NCBI RefSeq assembly: GCF_037024155.1
Contig: NZ_JAYKTS010000017.1
Span: forward strand, 1 to 64,000
DNA from: Bacillus sp. 2205SS5-2
GTDB taxonomy: Bacteria > Bacillota > Bacilli > Bacillales > Bacillaceae_K
Length of the DNA: 64,000 bases
Reading direction: 5' to 3'
Every line of letters starts with the position of its first letter. Positions within the stretch are counted from its first letter, which is position 1. A model generated the notes under the pieces. It searched no databases and had not been told where the DNA came from. It saw nothing but the letters and a program-made list of their open reading frames with translations. The translations under genes were made by a program, and so were the position numbers. This document shows, piece after piece, positions 45,521 through 55,836 of this stretch.

Positions 45521-45670
45521 GAATATTCTCTGATTGTTCGTTTAAACTGTTGTCAATTGCCATTCAATTTCCGTCGGGATGAAAATGCAGTCATTTTGCG
45601 GGTGCACAGTTTGATTGTCTATATATAATCCACGGTTGATACTGGTTTTTTCCATATTATTTTTTTCAAA

Positions 45671-45705
45671 ACAAAAACGCCAATAGTATATTGGCGTTTT
45701 TGTTT
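45671..45705 (-). terminator. Bidirectional terminator after the MCP gene
   Basis: AAAAACGCCAATA, three bases, TATTGGCGTTTTT: a perfect stem with A- and T-runs on the sides, about 40 bases past the MCP stop codon. Confidence 0.92.
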
Positions 45706-45745
45706 ATCTAGTTAGGATAAGAAGCTGTCTCACCCTATCCTAGCT

Positions 45746-47443
45746 TTAATTCGAATAACGAAATCTAGAAACAGTTGCTTGAAGCTCCTCAGCTAACTTA
45801 GATAACGAATCTGAAGCATGAGAGATTTCCTCCATAGAAGCCAATTGTTCTTCACTAGCTGCAGCAATCGTTTCCGTACTAGCAGATGTTTCTTTTGTGC
45901 CGGCTGCTAATGTCTCAATCGAGTCTTTAATGACTTCAACCCCTGCATTTAGTTCTTCAGTGGTTGCTGCTACTTCTTGAATTTGTGATGTAACTTGCTC
46001 AACAGAAGTTAAAATTTCCATAAAATTTCCAGAAGTTTCTTTTGTAAGAGAAATACCTGAATCCACATTCTCTTGGACGATGTTGATGTTTATGACGGTA
46101 TCCTTTGACTCGTGTTGAATCGTGTTCACTAAAGTAGAAATTTGGTTAGCTGATTGACTCGTCTGATCGGCAAGTTTTCTAACTTCTTCAGCAACAACGG
46201 CAAATCCCTTCCCAGATTCACCTGCTCTTGCTGCTTCAATCGCTGCATTTAAGGCCAATAAGTTCGTTTGACTCGATATTTCGGTGATAAGGGAAGAAAT
46301 ATTACTAATTTCATCCGTACTTCCTACCAATGTAGTCAATCCATTTTTTGCAGAATCAACGGATTGGTGAATAGACTCCATCTGTTTTTGCATTTCATTG
46401 ATTGAACCCATTCCAACCTCTGCCTTGTTTCTCATCTTCGCTGATAATTCAGCAATATTACTCGTATTATTTGAAACGAATGATAAGCCATTTAAAGACT
46501 CAGTGACTAGATCAAGACTTCGCTCACTCCTGATATTTTGTCGTGTGCTTTCAGAAGCAATCGTTTGCATAGAGCTTGAGATTTGGCCAGATGTAGTTTT
46601 AGACTCCTCAGAACTGGCTGACAATTCCTCCGATGCTGCTGCCACTTGTTCAGATGAGTAACTTACCTGTTGGATAATTTTACTTAAAGACAAAATGAAT
46701 GAATTGAAAGATGAAGCTAATTCACCTAATTCATCTTTACTTTTAATTATTAACGACTTTGTTAAATCTGCTTCTCCATGAGCGATTTCCTTAAATTGCT
46801 CATTCAATTTTTTGAGCGGGTTCAAAATAGATCGACTGATTAAATAGCTTAAGCCGAGCCCAATGCTCACCGAAAGAATTACTGCGATGATAATAGCCCA
46901 CTCTGCCCATACAGAGACCGAATGTATTCTATCTTGTAAATACTCTACATCTTGATTTAATAATTCCATAAGTTCATTCATTGAAGGATCCAACACTTCT
47001 TTTCTCAAAGTCCGTTCCTCGCCAAAATGAATAGATGCAGCCAGGTCTGGATTTTCTTTATACGTAGAAAGTACTTGTTGATTTAATGCCCAGAAATCAT
47101 TTGCATGCATCTCAATTTCATCTACCATTTCTGCGTATTGCTTATCTTGTAATAGCGGTTTTATAGACTTAAGCGAAGTCGATATCTCTTCAAATTTGGC
47201 AGACATCCCTTCCCCATATTTTGGATCTCCTGAAATAATAAAACCTCTTTCGTCATTCGATAATCCAACTATCCTGTACTGAACGGATTTCAATTCAGTT
47301 TGAACCCTCATTTCCCTCTCTAATTTTTGCTCATTTTTCTCTGTTGAGAACAAAACAATTATTGATGTTCCCCCGACAATAATCAGTGAACTGAGTAGAA
47401 ATAAGATAAGACCATACAAGCGTGTTTTGATTTTCATTTTCAT
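45746..47443 (-). CDS. Methyl-accepting chemotaxis protein
   Basis: A 565-residue transducer. First membrane helix [20 protein letters not shown] (about 9-30), an outer four-helix sensor region to about 180 with a CHASE3-like [14 protein letters not shown] motif, second helix [24 protein letters not shown] (about 205-258), and a signalling domain whose hairpin tip is [20 protein letters not shown] then [19 protein letters not shown]. It directs CheA activity and so flagellar motility. GGAGG lies 6 bases before ATG 47443; the frame extends to 47467. The sensed ligand is unknown. Monocistronic. Confidence 0.95.
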   Translation of the reverse strand: MKMKIKTRLYGLILFLLSSLIIVGGTSIIVLFSTEKNEQKLEREMRVQTELKSVQYRIVGLSNDERGFIISGDPKYGEGMSAKFEEISTSLKSIKPLLQDKQYAEMVDEIEMHANDFWALNQQVLSTYKENPDLAASIHFGEERTLRKEVLDPSMNELMELLNQDVEYLQDRIHSVSVWAEWAIIIAVILSVSIGLGLSYLISRSILNPLKKLNEQFKEIAHGEADLTKSLIIKSKDELGELASSFNSFILSLSKIIQQVSYSSEQVAAASEELSASSEESKTTSGQISSSMQTIASESTRQNIRSERSLDLVTESLNGLSFVSNNTSNIAELSAKMRNKAEVGMGSINEMQKQMESIHQSVDSAKNGLTTLVGSTDEISNISSLITEISSQTNLLALNAAIEAARAGESGKGFAVVAEEVRKLADQTSQSANQISTLVNTIQHESKDTVININIVQENVDSGISLTKETSGNFMEILTSVEQVTSQIQEVAATTEELNAGVEVIKDSIETLAAGTKETSASTETIAAASEEQLASMEEISHASDSLSKLAEELQATVSRFRYSN

Positions 47444-47486
47444 TTTCCTCCTCCGCAATAATTTCAACTGTAGTAAATTTCAATAA

Positions 47487-47513
47487 AAAAACTAACTAAA
47501 AAATTAGTTAGTC
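47487..47513 (-). terminator. AT-rich stem with T-run upstream of the MCP gene
   Basis: On the minus strand CTAACTAA, four T, TTAGTTAG is followed by TTTTTTT. It could be a weak leader terminator or the end of a lost upstream gene. Low GC in the stem makes it doubtful. Confidence 0.4.
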
Positions 47514-47653
47514 GGTTGCGCTACTCACTCCCAATCATCCAAGCGCCCAAATAAAGATGATTTTTCACAGTTTCTATTGTATTTATATTTCTTATATCGG
47601 CATATAAATTAGGAAATGAAGCTTCCTTATTCAAAATGATATTTTTTTCACAA

Positions 47654-47789
47654 GGCTCTTTTCGTATACATTGTGACTATTCGATTATTTTTTTGCTTAA
47701 ATCTACCACTTCACTGTTAAATTCCATCATAAATAAACGGTCCAGTTGCCTGCCGTCCCTGAACAGCCACAAACTTTGTGAAAACAGTC
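47654..47789. mobile_element. Dispersed element copy (136 bp) with cassette remnant
   Basis: GGCTCTTTTCGTATACATTG at the left and CTTTGTGAAAACAGTC at the right. The inside has CAGTTGCCTGCCGTCCCTGA then ACAGCCAC, which is the end of the palindromic cassette. No 8-bp duplication is seen. The 400 bases up to the diguanylate cyclase gene have no recognisable gene. Confidence 0.85.
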
Positions 47790-48189
47790 TTCTTAGAAGA
47801 ACTTCTGATTGTCGTCAGCTAATTTATTTTCGTCCAAGCATTTATCCTGCACAGGCAAGCTTAATGGGTAGGACAATCAATTAGAAAAAGCAAATCAACA
47901 TCTTCGAAAAGAAAAAATTGATTTGCCCATATTCGCATTACTCGTTTAGGCTGCATTGGTATAGAAAGCTGTTTTTCTGAGTTATATTTAACTCGCGTTT
48001 AGTAAATATTTTTTTGCTTATCTTTTCGAATATTTTGGACAAACACATTGGTTAACTTGAGCAAGCAATTAACGATATTATCAGTAGTAGCAACATTCAC
48101 GAACAGACCCTTCAAAAAACTGATTTTAGCTCTATGCTTTATTGGGCTTCGTATTAAAATCAATCAGTGAACAATATCCCACCTACTCA

Positions 48190-49782
48190 TTACAGATCAT
48201 TTATATCTTTTGACCAAATCGTCGATAGATTTCTTCCATTGTACTTCGACTGATATAAAGCTTTGTCAGCCTGTCTGAATAATTCCTCCATTGAGTTAGA
48301 ATGGAGGGGATATTCAGAAATACCCAATGAAATGGTAACGGGTTTTCCAGTAGGAGTAGTTGTTTTTTCAATAATCAAGCGAATCTTTTCCCCCATCCCG
48401 TACGCTTCAAAAGATCTAGTATGCGGTAGTAATAACACAAATTCCTCTCCACCATAGCGAAAAAAGAGATCCTCTGTTCTCAATAAAGATTGAACAGTAT
48501 GAGCTAAAAATTTAAGTACCTCATCCCCGACCGGGTGACCATACGTATCATTCACAACTTTAAAACGATCAATATCAACAACAACTACGGAAAATACGTT
48601 CCCTCCACTCGCCCAAAGGTTCATAACTTCATTTAGTTTCCTACGATTTGGTAAACCTGTTAATGAATCTGTCATGGCTGCATTCGTCAATTCCTGATTA
48701 TTTTCTTGGACGGACTGAATAGCGATTAATACGCTTTTCGTCAGCAAATCCGCTTCACGATTCCAATGAGACTGAATTCCAGGAGTTTCGACTGACTTGC
48801 CTGCTGCTAGTTGGTTCACTAAATCTGCCAAATGAATAATAGGACGAGCTAGCTTGCGAGCTAGTAGAACAGATAGAAATAGCAGAAGCGTAAAGGGAGG
48901 AAGAATGTAAAAAACCTGCTCTTGAATCCGTTTAAATAGTAATTTCTCAACATATGAAAGGGGTGTTTGCTGCACGACTCCCCAACCCGTTTCTGGAATT
49001 TGATTGTAAGCCGCTAACATTTTAACTCCTTTGGTATTCGTGACCTGAGCTACGCCACTCTCACCTTGAGTTACCTTCTTTACAATAGGGTTTTTCATTA
49101 CGGTTTCGCCGACTCGTTCTCGAATGGGATGGAAAAGTAATTTCCCCTCCGGACCGACAACATAATAATATGAACCGTTTTCATCAATATAGTCATTGCC
49201 AAGAATTTCATTTAGGACATTTTGTTCTTGAAGATAGACCGTGCCAGCAAGTATCCCTCTGTACTGGCCATTTCGGTCATAAATGGGTTGGCTCATCAAT
49301 AATACGAGTCGACCTGAGCGAACTATATAAGGAGCAGTTAACGTAGGCTTTCTTGACTCCAGAACGTCTTTTGTTCCTTCTGTAGAAATGTATTTATTTT
49401 TGAGTCCTACACTACTGGGAGCAATATTTCGAATGAGCCCTGTGTCATCTATCCAAGATAATGAATTAAAATACCGACTGTTTTTTCTTAATAATTCTAA
49501 ATGTTCTTCAATTTCTTCATCTGTCATCTGATCAATATCGGTATAGAACGCTGATGTATCTTCCAAGCTTAATCTCATCGTTTGAAACAATGAATCAACT
49601 GAACTGCTAATCTTTTCAGACATGGACGAGTTCAAATAAAAATACGTCGAGATCATTGACCTTCGATCGGATTGATAGGAAGATAAAAATAAAATCAAGA
49701 TCGTTAAAATGACAGATACCGAAACTAGACTCGAAAACAATGTGGTTAGTTTATATTTTCTCTGCTGCACTATGTTTTTCAT
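48190..49782 (-). CDS. Membrane diguanylate cyclase with dCache sensor
   Basis: A 530-residue protein: membrane helix at about 14-34, an extracellular dCache-type double-PAS sensor (about 40-275; WIDDTGLIRNIAPSS, and GWGVVQQTPLSYVEKL at its end), second helix near 290-308, a HAMP-like linker, and a GGDEF domain (about 365-525). The active site is GGEEF at 444-448. RTED at 435-438, five residues before it, is the inhibitory c-di-GMP I-site. It makes cyclic di-GMP in response to an outside ligand and so favours sessile life. GGGAG lies before the ATG. The neighbouring MCP suggests a motility/biofilm context. Confidence 0.95.
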   Translation of the reverse strand: MKNIVQQRKYKLTTLFSSLVSVSVILTILILFLSSYQSDRRSMISTYFYLNSSMSEKISSSVDSLFQTMRLSLEDTSAFYTDIDQMTDEEIEEHLELLRKNSRYFNSLSWIDDTGLIRNIAPSSVGLKNKYISTEGTKDVLESRKPTLTAPYIVRSGRLVLLMSQPIYDRNGQYRGILAGTVYLQEQNVLNEILGNDYIDENGSYYYVVGPEGKLLFHPIRERVGETVMKNPIVKKVTQGESGVAQVTNTKGVKMLAAYNQIPETGWGVVQQTPLSYVEKLLFKRIQEQVFYILPPFTLLLFLSVLLARKLARPIIHLADLVNQLAAGKSVETPGIQSHWNREADLLTKSVLIAIQSVQENNQELTNAAMTDSLTGLPNRRKLNEVMNLWASGGNVFSVVVVDIDRFKVVNDTYGHPVGDEVLKFLAHTVQSLLRTEDLFFRYGGEEFVLLLPHTRSFEAYGMGEKIRLIIEKTTTPTGKPVTISLGISEYPLHSNSMEELFRQADKALYQSKYNGRNLSTIWSKDINDL

Positions 49783-49991
49783 AAATCAAACTCCCATTGA
49801 TAGAAAACAATCATCTTATTAATCTGTAGCTCATTATACATTTCCTCTAGAATTGAATACAGAGGTATTAATTATTGATCAATAATAAAGTTATGATAAC
49901 ATACTAAACCACCTCAAAATAGAGATTTTTTTCATCATAACTTTAACGATTATTCACTTATACCATTCAACTTTTGAGTAATATGTGAGTT

Positions 49992-50122
49992 GGCTTTCAT
50001 TCCGTGATCGCCTCCTTTTCACTGTTGAATTCCATCAAAAACAGATGAAACGATGCCCGAAACAAAGCTATATCTTAAATAATAAACTGATTCGAAAAGC
50101 CACAAACTTTTCGATAACAGCC
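49992..50122. mobile_element. Partial copy of the dispersed element
   Basis: The right two thirds (TTGAATTCCATCAAAAACAG, GATGCCCGAAACAAAGCTAT, ACAAACTTTTCGATAACAGC with C) are clear. The left end (GGCTTTCATTCCGTGATCGC) is degraded. Confidence 0.75.
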
Positions 50123-50248
50123 AACAAAAAAGAGTTCTTTACAATGATTTGAAGCATCTCAAGATGTCAGAACACTGTCAAGCCACGCGTTCTTTGAATT
50201 TTCTGCCTTATCAAACGATTACTTGCTTAGCTTTCATTCTCTAATCCC

Positions 50249-50302
50249 CCCAAAAAACAAAAAAAAGAATTCTACCTTCTTGAGTAGATTTCTTTTTTTG
50301 TT
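50249..50302 (-). terminator. Probable terminator of the methyltransferase gene
   Basis: AAAAAAAGAATTCTAC and GTAGATTTCTTTTTTT pair with one mismatch around CTTCTTGA. A-runs and T-runs flank both sides. It lies about 40 bases past the stop at 50340. Confidence 0.75.
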
Positions 50303-50339
50303 TTACCTCGAGAAAATACTTGGATTTCAGACCTTTTTG

Positions 50340-51548
50340 TTATCCGCTAATTTTTTTGATAAATACAACCTTCAAATAATCACCTTCAGGAAATTGTGCA
50401 CTCGTGCGGAAATCTGGCGGCAAGGTATACTCCTCGAGAATGTCATATTTTCCGTTCAACTCACTAAATGCTTGCTTAATAAAGCTTTTGAATTTTTTCA
50501 TATCAAACGTGCTACAGTTTGTAGATGCCACGATGATCCCATTATTTTCGGTTATGGCGATGGACTCTTTCAATAAATTAGGATAATCTTTCGCCGCACT
50601 GAAGGTCGTTTTTTTCGTTCGGGCAAAACTAGGAGGATCCAAAATCACCATATCGAATTTCAAATCTTTCTTGGCTGCATATTTATAGTATTTAAAGACA
50701 TCTTCCACAATGATATCTTGAGCTTCAAAATCAACCTCATTTACGCTAAATTGTTCGATCGTCTTATTGCGACTTCGATTGGCTACATCAACACTCGTCG
50801 TCTTCGTTGCCCCTCCAAGTGCAGCAAAAACTGAAAATGCACCCGTATAAGAAAAGGTATTCAAAACTTTCCTTCCACCTGCATAGGTATCCCTTATTTT
50901 TTTCCTCACTGCACGTTGATCTAAAAACACACCGACCATCGCTCCCTCATTCAAATAGGTCGCGAAGTTCACTCCATTTTCTTTCACAATCAAAGGAAAA
51001 GATGCTCGTTCACCACGTACAAAATCATCTTCTTCAATGTATTGGCCTTTCACTGCAAATCGTTTTTTTTGGTAGATACCTTTGCAAGATACCACCTTTT
51101 CCAGTGCTTGAATGATATCATTTTTAAAAGTATAAATCCCTTCGCTGTACCAAGAAATCACATAGTAGTCGTTATATGTATCGATCGTTACGCCACCGAT
51201 TCCGTCCCCTTCTCCGTTAAAGACACGGAATGCTGTCGTTTCAGGATCTTTGAAAAATTTGGACCGGTGTGCCATAGCTGCCTTCATTTTTTTCTCAAAA
51301 AATGCTTGATTAATCTCTTCTTGTTCATTCCGCGTCAGGATCCATCCGTAGCCTTTATTTTGCTTACCATAATAGCCTCTGGCGATAAAAGCATTTCTTT
51401 CATCCACTATTCGTAAAAGCGAGCCTTCCTCTTTCAGGACCTGCGCGTTCGTGAGAGCCTCTTGGCTAAGCAACGGATAGCCTTCTTTATACTTTTTCAC
51501 AAATTTAGATTTTACCTTTACTGTCATTTCTGAATGCAAATCGTTCAC
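50340..51548 (-). CDS. Class I SAM-dependent rRNA methyltransferase (RlmI/YwbD-like)
   Basis: A 402-residue RNA cytosine methyltransferase. An N-terminal PUA domain (about 10-90; VKVKSKFVKKYKEGYPLLSQ then IVDERNAFIARGYYGK), an EEHDF-like middle domain, and a Rossmann domain. VLNTFSYTGAFSVFAALGGA is SAM motif I, TTSVDVANRSRNKTIEQ is motif II, and LDPPSFARTKK is the catalytic DPP motif. It probably makes m5C in 23S rRNA. The start is the GTG at 51548, which lies only a few bases after TTAGGG. A later ATG at 51527 has no ribosome binding site, so the start is uncertain. Confidence 0.92.
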   Translation of the reverse strand: MNDLHSEMTVKVKSKFVKKYKEGYPLLSQEALTNAQVLKEEGSLLRIVDERNAFIARGYYGKQNKGYGWILTRNEQEEINQAFFEKKMKAAMAHRSKFFKDPETTAFRVFNGEGDGIGGVTIDTYNDYYVISWYSEGIYTFKNDIIQALEKVVSCKGIYQKKRFAVKGQYIEEDDFVRGERASFPLIVKENGVNFATYLNEGAMVGVFLDQRAVRKKIRDTYAGGRKVLNTFSYTGAFSVFAALGGATKTTSVDVANRSRNKTIEQFSVNEVDFEAQDIIVEDVFKYYKYAAKKDLKFDMVILDPPSFARTKKTTFSAAKDYPNLLKESIAITENNGIIVASTNCSTFDMKKFKSFIKQAFSELNGKYDILEEYTLPPDFRTSAQFPEGDYLKVVFIKKISG

Positions 51549-51658
51549 CCTAACTTAATTTCTGACCTGTTTATGTTAACATTATAGCTAAAATAACAAC
51601 CAATGTAACTACTGAAGATCTACCCTTCAATTGCCACGCTACAGAGGACCACTCTGTT

Positions 51659-52525
51659 TTACGCTTTTACCTTTTCTCCTCCCGAATGATTTCTGATAAA
51701 CATATAAAAAGAAGCTCCAAAGATAATGAGGTATCCTATAATACTGAATACATCTGGGATTTGCCCGAATAGGAAAATGCTAATCATAGCCGAATAAACG
51801 ACCGTGGAGTAGAAAAAGATGGATATTTCTTTTGCAGGAGCAAATTTATAGGCAATCGTGATACCAAATTGTCCGATGGTCGCAAAAACACCCGCGCCGA
51901 GCAAGTACATCCATTGCTGTACGCTCATCGGTTCATAATAGAAGATAACAAACGGCAATAAGACGACCGTGGTGAAAAAAGAAAAGTAAAACACGACCGT
52001 ATAAAATTTTTCTTTTTCACCGAGTACACGTAAAACGGTATATGCGCCTGCAGCAAATACGGCCGATAATACCCCTGCCAAATACGGTACCGTTTCATAA
52101 CTGAACGATGGTTTAATGATGAAAAGCGTACCTAAAAAAGCAATGATTATCGATAAAATTTGAAAAAAGCGAACTCTCTCTTTTAAAAAGACCGCAGAAA
52201 ATATAATTGTCAAAAATGGGCTCAGCTTATTCAGCATATCGGCGTCGGATAAAACAAGCTGATCAATCGCATAAAAATACAGAACCATTCCGACCGTTCC
52301 TAAAGCACTTCGCAGCAACAAATACTTCTGGTTTTCTTTTTTTCCAAATAGCCGCTCTTTATGATATAGAACAAATCCAAATGCAATGATGGCAGAAATC
52401 ACATTCCGAAAAAGCGTTTTTTGCATAGTTGGAACATCTCCTGATAACTTTACAAGCGCTGCCATCATTGAAAATCCAAATGCAGAAAATAATAATAAGA
52501 TGATGCCCTTGTTTCGATTGCTCAT
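51659..52525 (-). CDS. DMT/EamA family transporter
   Basis: A 288-residue membrane protein with ten hydrophobic segments in two repeats: GIILLLFSAFGFSMMAALVK at the start and a second repeat after about residue 150. EamA marks include FRNVISAIIAFGFVLYHK and LLRSALGTVGMVLYFYAIDQ. Such proteins export metabolites, often amino acids or nucleosides. ATG 52525 follows TGGAGG at 6 bases; the frame reaches 52537. Substrate unknown. Single gene. Confidence 0.93.
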   Translation of the reverse strand: MSNRNKGIILLLFSAFGFSMMAALVKLSGDVPTMQKTLFRNVISAIIAFGFVLYHKERLFGKKENQKYLLLRSALGTVGMVLYFYAIDQLVLSDADMLNKLSPFLTIIFSAVFLKERVRFFQILSIIIAFLGTLFIIKPSFSYETVPYLAGVLSAVFAAGAYTVLRVLGEKEKFYTVVFYFSFFTTVVLLPFVIFYYEPMSVQQWMYLLGAGVFATIGQFGITIAYKFAPAKEISIFFYSTVVYSAMISIFLFGQIPDVFSIIGYLIIFGASFYMFIRNHSGGEKVKA

Positions 52526-52854
52526 GTTAGCCTCCATTTTTCTCGATCATTCAGCCATTTGAGATAGATCCCTATTTCTAGTTAGACTCTTTTCGGAACC
52601 TCTCTTGCTTAATGTACAAAAGAATCGGTTAATCAGATTTTCAGTGATTGCTGAAAGAGAACGGGAAAAAAAACGCCTCCAAATTCAGCCATTTTATACG
52701 ATTCAACCGAAAAACTGCTACTTTTTGATCAACAATATGTAAACTGTTCCAAAGATTGATGCCCAGGTAGATTTTCGTCCTTTTTGGAAGAAATCATTAT
52801 CAAAATGAAAAGGATCAATAATATATTTCTTCAATAGCAACAATGTATATGTAA
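52526..52854. other. Gap containing a partial element end
   Basis: No gene is seen. GGATCAATAATATATTTCTT and CAATAGCAACAATGTATATG (52812-52850) match the terminal part of the more diverged dispersed element copies. Confidence 0.45.
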
Positions 52855-53016
52855 GACTGTTATCGCAAAGATTGTGGCTTTTCGAACCAGTCTATAAATG
52901 GTGAGATAGCTTGTCTAGAGGCATCGTTTCGTCTATTTTGGATGAATAGTTTCAACAAAGGGAAGAATTGAATTTTCAAGTAGACGAAATAGCAAGAATG
53001 CCTGTCAAAAGAAACC
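52855..53016. mobile_element. Diverged copy of the dispersed element (162 bp)
   Basis: GACTGTTATCGCAAAGATTG at the left, ATGCCTGTCAAAAGAAACC at the right, with the GAGGCATCGTTTCGTCTATT middle. The 490 bases up to the next copy at 53507 hold no gene I can name. Confidence 0.75.
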
Positions 53017-53506
53017 TTCACTAAAAACAGCCAACTTCAACAGTTTATCAAAAAAAAGCAGAAAATCTAACTATTTGAACCGTTGCTTTATTTTGCACTC
53101 AGATAGCACCGATTAATCTTGGGCAAGGAGCAAAGTGGTCTCTGTCTTACAAAATAGAAATTTATCGAGATAAAAACCGAAGTAACATAACAAAATCTCG
53201 TGAATATGGTATTAATCGGTTCACTTTTATGGTACCAAACACCATTTCTCAAGTGATTTCAAAAGACAAATTGAATGAAAATTGACACAAAAAAAAGCAA
53301 ATATGTTTTTAACGGGTTCTGCTTTGAGGTGTACGCAAGGTATTTAGCAAGTAAAATATCATGTGAAATCGCTTATAATTTCACAAGAAAAGGAGCTTGA
53401 ATTCCAAGCCCCATTTTCAAGTTATATTACATTGTCTTTTTTGAACGACTTCTTCAACTAACATCCCGTTAGTGAAAAACCTTCCACATATTCCTTAATA
53501 AAACAA

Positions 53507-53688
53507 GGCTCTTTTCGCAAAGATTGTGGCTTTTCGAATAAGAAGGAATCCCTTGACTTGTATGACTTCGTGCTCTTTTCCTAATGAAAAATCATTCATT
53601 TCTAGATAAAAAGGAAGAAATCAATCGAAAAAACCCTACTGCCTGTTTTTTCTTTGTGTCAAGAGCAACAATGTATACGAAAAGAGCC
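53507..53688. mobile_element. 182-bp dispersed element (second interior type), perfect 8-bp duplication
   Basis: GGCTCTTTTCGCAAAGATTG at the left and ATGTATACGAAAAGAGCC at the right. TAAAACAA stands at 53499-53506 and 53689-53696. It is the reverse complement of the copy at 23044-23225 with only a few differences and exactly the same length. Confidence 0.97.
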
Positions 53689-53797
53689 TAAAACAAAGAG
53701 CCCCGTTTTGGATTCATCTACAACATTTTATTTTAACTCAGATAATGTGATATTTGCTTCATGCCTCGAGACGTTAATGATGATAAAACGCTTAATT

Positions 53798-54043
53798 TTA
53801 TTGGCGTAAAGTAGTCCTTATTTTATTTATCTGATTAAAGTAAAGTTTTCTTTTTGTAGTATTTTTGATTGATTGTGATAAAAGCTCTTTTAACTCAATA
53901 AACATTCCTTCGATTTCATTGTTATCATCATTCTCTAATTTTTTAACCATACGATAAATCAAGTTTATTTTTAATTTCTTCTTCTTTTTTTGCTCCAGAC
54001 CAGAAATCATAGTGTCAATATCATTGATATAAGCATTTAACAT
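53798..54043 (-). CDS. Small hypothetical protein (81 aa)
   Basis: A helical, lysine- and asparagine-rich protein (MLNAYINDIDTMISGLEQKK, then NNEIEGMFIELKELLSQSIK). ATG 54043 follows AAGGAGGC at 8 bases. Its composition suggests a coiled-coil or small regulatory protein. No family is recognised. It stands alone between mobile-element remains. Confidence 0.6.
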   Translation of the reverse strand: MLNAYINDIDTMISGLEQKKKKKLKINLIYRMVKKLENDDNNEIEGMFIELKELLSQSIKNTTKRKLYFNQINKIRTTLRQ

Positions 54044-54229
54044 CACACATAGCCTCCTTATTATATAGCCAGAAAAAATTTATAAGAATAAGATACTGTA
54101 TGAGCATTTTTACTTTTACTCAAATCTTGTTAATTTGCACAACAAAAAACGTTTTTGAGTAAAGTCAGCGTACCAACCATTAAAATTTCTTTTTAGAATC
54201 GCTATTTAGAATAGCTACCTAATTTCGAT

Positions 54230-54403
54230 CAATTCTTTTTAACTAGGTTTCCGAAAAGAATTCTCTCACTTCAAGGAATGTGAAGGGCGTAGCCCAATGA
54301 GTAAATGGGAGATGAATTTGCGGTTGGTGTCAGCCAAAGCATTTGTAGCTATTAGCAAATTATATTAAAATCAGTCTATACATACAGAAAGATTGATAAC
54401 ATA
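54230..54403. other. Possible IS200/IS605-type end sequence
   Basis: TCTCACTTCAAGGAATGTGA and GGGCGTAGCCC form small imperfect palindromes before the broken TnpA gene, like the subterminal hairpins of IS200/IS605 elements. This is a resemblance only. Confidence 0.35.
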
Positions 54404-54745
54404 ATGAAATTAGAAAGTAATAAACATTCAGTCTTTCTTTTGCACTATCATCTAGTATTGGTAGTGAAATATCGTAGACAAATATTTGATGATAGTATGT
54501 CAAACTATGCAAAAGATATTTTTGTGAGAATAGGCCAGTCGTATAATATTTCGGTTGAAGATTGGAATCTCGATAAAGACCATATACAGGTCATGTTCAA
54601 GGCACATCCTAATAGTGAATTATCCAAGTTTCTAAATGCTTATAAGAGTGCCAGTTCTCGATTGATAAAACGTGACTATCCCTTGGTTCGAAAAAAGCTT
54701 TGGAAAGAAATGTTTTGGTCAAGATCACATACTTCTGTCTGTTAG
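54404..54745 (+). pseudogene. IS200/IS605 TnpA (Y1 HUH transposase), degenerate and truncated
   Basis: The first 113 residues of a TnpA-type protein: HYHLVLVVKYRRQIFDDSM, then WNLDKDHIQVMFKAHPNSEL and KFLNAYKSASSRLIKRDYPL. The catalytic HUH motif, normally DHVHLLF, here reads DHIQVMF, so the second histidine is lost. The C-terminal part with the catalytic tyrosine is missing after FWSRSHTSVC. The product cannot be active. No TnpB follows. Confidence 0.85.
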
Positions 54746-54860
54746 TTGAATAAATAATTTTCCTTCTACTTATATTTTAACATAATTTGTTAGTTACCCT
54801 TGTGTAAAACCTAGACTTGTAGGATCTAGGTTTACTTGAAATAGCTAAAAAGAGATGAAA

Positions 54861-54887
54861 AAACCCTGACATCATGTGTCAGGGTTT
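54861..54887 (-). terminator. Rho-independent terminator of the tautomerase gene
   Basis: AAACCCTGACA and TGTCAGGGTTT pair around TCATG. On the minus strand TTTTTTCATC follows. Confidence 0.92.
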
Positions 54888-54892
54888 AAAAT

Positions 54893-55099
54893 CTATTCTT
54901 GAGAGGAATTTTTTCGAAAATCGTCTGTGAGAACACCTGAAAAGCCCCAATTTTGCTCCTCGATATCTTGAATGACAATATGGATATGTTCTGGTTTCTT
55001 CCCCAACACATTTTGTAGCGTATGGGTAAATTCCTGAACGATTTGAGCTTTTTGTTCACGATTAGCTCCTTTAGTGATTTGAAGATTTATATAAGGCAC
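54893..55099 (-). CDS. 4-oxalocrotonate tautomerase family protein
   Basis: A 68-residue tautomerase with the N-terminal catalytic proline (MPYINLQITKG). Conserved residues include the QNWGFSGVLTDDF stretch near the C terminus, typical of 4-OT paralogues in Firmicutes. Subunits form hexamers or trimers and shift enol/keto double bonds. GGAGG lies before the ATG. The natural substrate is unknown. Monocistronic. Confidence 0.93.
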   Translation of the reverse strand: MPYINLQITKGANREQKAQIVQEFTHTLQNVLGKKPEHIHIVIQDIEEQNWGFSGVLTDDFRKNSSQE

Positions 55100-55323
55100 G
55101 GAAATCCTCCTTTTCCATTTTTAAATTTTTGTTTAAGGACTCACAAAAAGAGAAACCATCGTCGATTGCCCTTCTCTATTTATTTCCATAATCGATTTTT
55201 GTTTTATTCCCTTTTATCTTCAACATAGGCTGTTCAGCGGTGTCAGGAAAATGAAGAACTCGGAGGTGATGTCTGCATCACTGGAGAGTCATTCATTTGA
55301 CCCGTGCCTCAACAAAAAAAACG

Positions 55324-55836
55324 TTATTTTAATGAAGAGATAGGAATATCGACTATTGTAATTAATAATACAATCTCTAGAAAAAACAAACCGTACGCAA
55401 ACAAAGGTCTAGTTTGATGAAGAACCAATACTGGAAACATCCCTAAATTTACAAATGCAGATTTCCAAATATCCCAACCATGTTCATAGTTGACATTATC
55501 GAACACTAATTCTACCCCTTCAATCAATGTGAATAAAAGCGCCCACCTGATCAGGTAAATATATTTTTTGAGCATATGTTTGCTGACTGGATAGTGTGAT
55601 AAAAAGAGCAACATCGCTGGAGGAAAAAATAAAAAGGAAAGGATTAAATCATTTGTAATATGACCACCTAGCTCAGAAGACAAATCCCATAATGAATATT
55701 CATAAGTAATAAGTCCAACTAACAAATTCCCTACAATCATAAATAAAATGGTTGGGTGAAACTTTTGCCAGTTTCTCCAATCACTTTTATGATAGGCAAT
55801 TACCCAGATGACGGAAATAAAAACTAATCGAAGCAC
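55324..55836 (-). CDS. CBO0543 family membrane protein
   Basis: A 170-residue protein with about five hydrophobic segments (LVFISVIWVIAYHK, TILFMIVGNLLVGLI, LILSFLFFPPAMLLFL, IRWALLFTLIEGVELVF, FLEIVLLITIVDI). IRWALLFTLIEGVELVFDNV and YEHGWDIWKSAFVNL are typical of the CBO0543 family, which has no known function and is common near sporulation-capable Firmicute loci. Start GTG 55836 is 9 bases after GGAG. A second member of this family is encoded at 60000. Confidence 0.85.
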   Translation of the reverse strand: MLRLVFISVIWVIAYHKSDWRNWQKFHPTILFMIVGNLLVGLITYEYSLWDLSSELGGHITNDLILSFLFFPPAMLLFLSHYPVSKHMLKKYIYLIRWALLFTLIEGVELVFDNVNYEHGWDIWKSAFVNLGMFPVLVLHQTRPLFAYGLFFLEIVLLITIVDIPISSLK

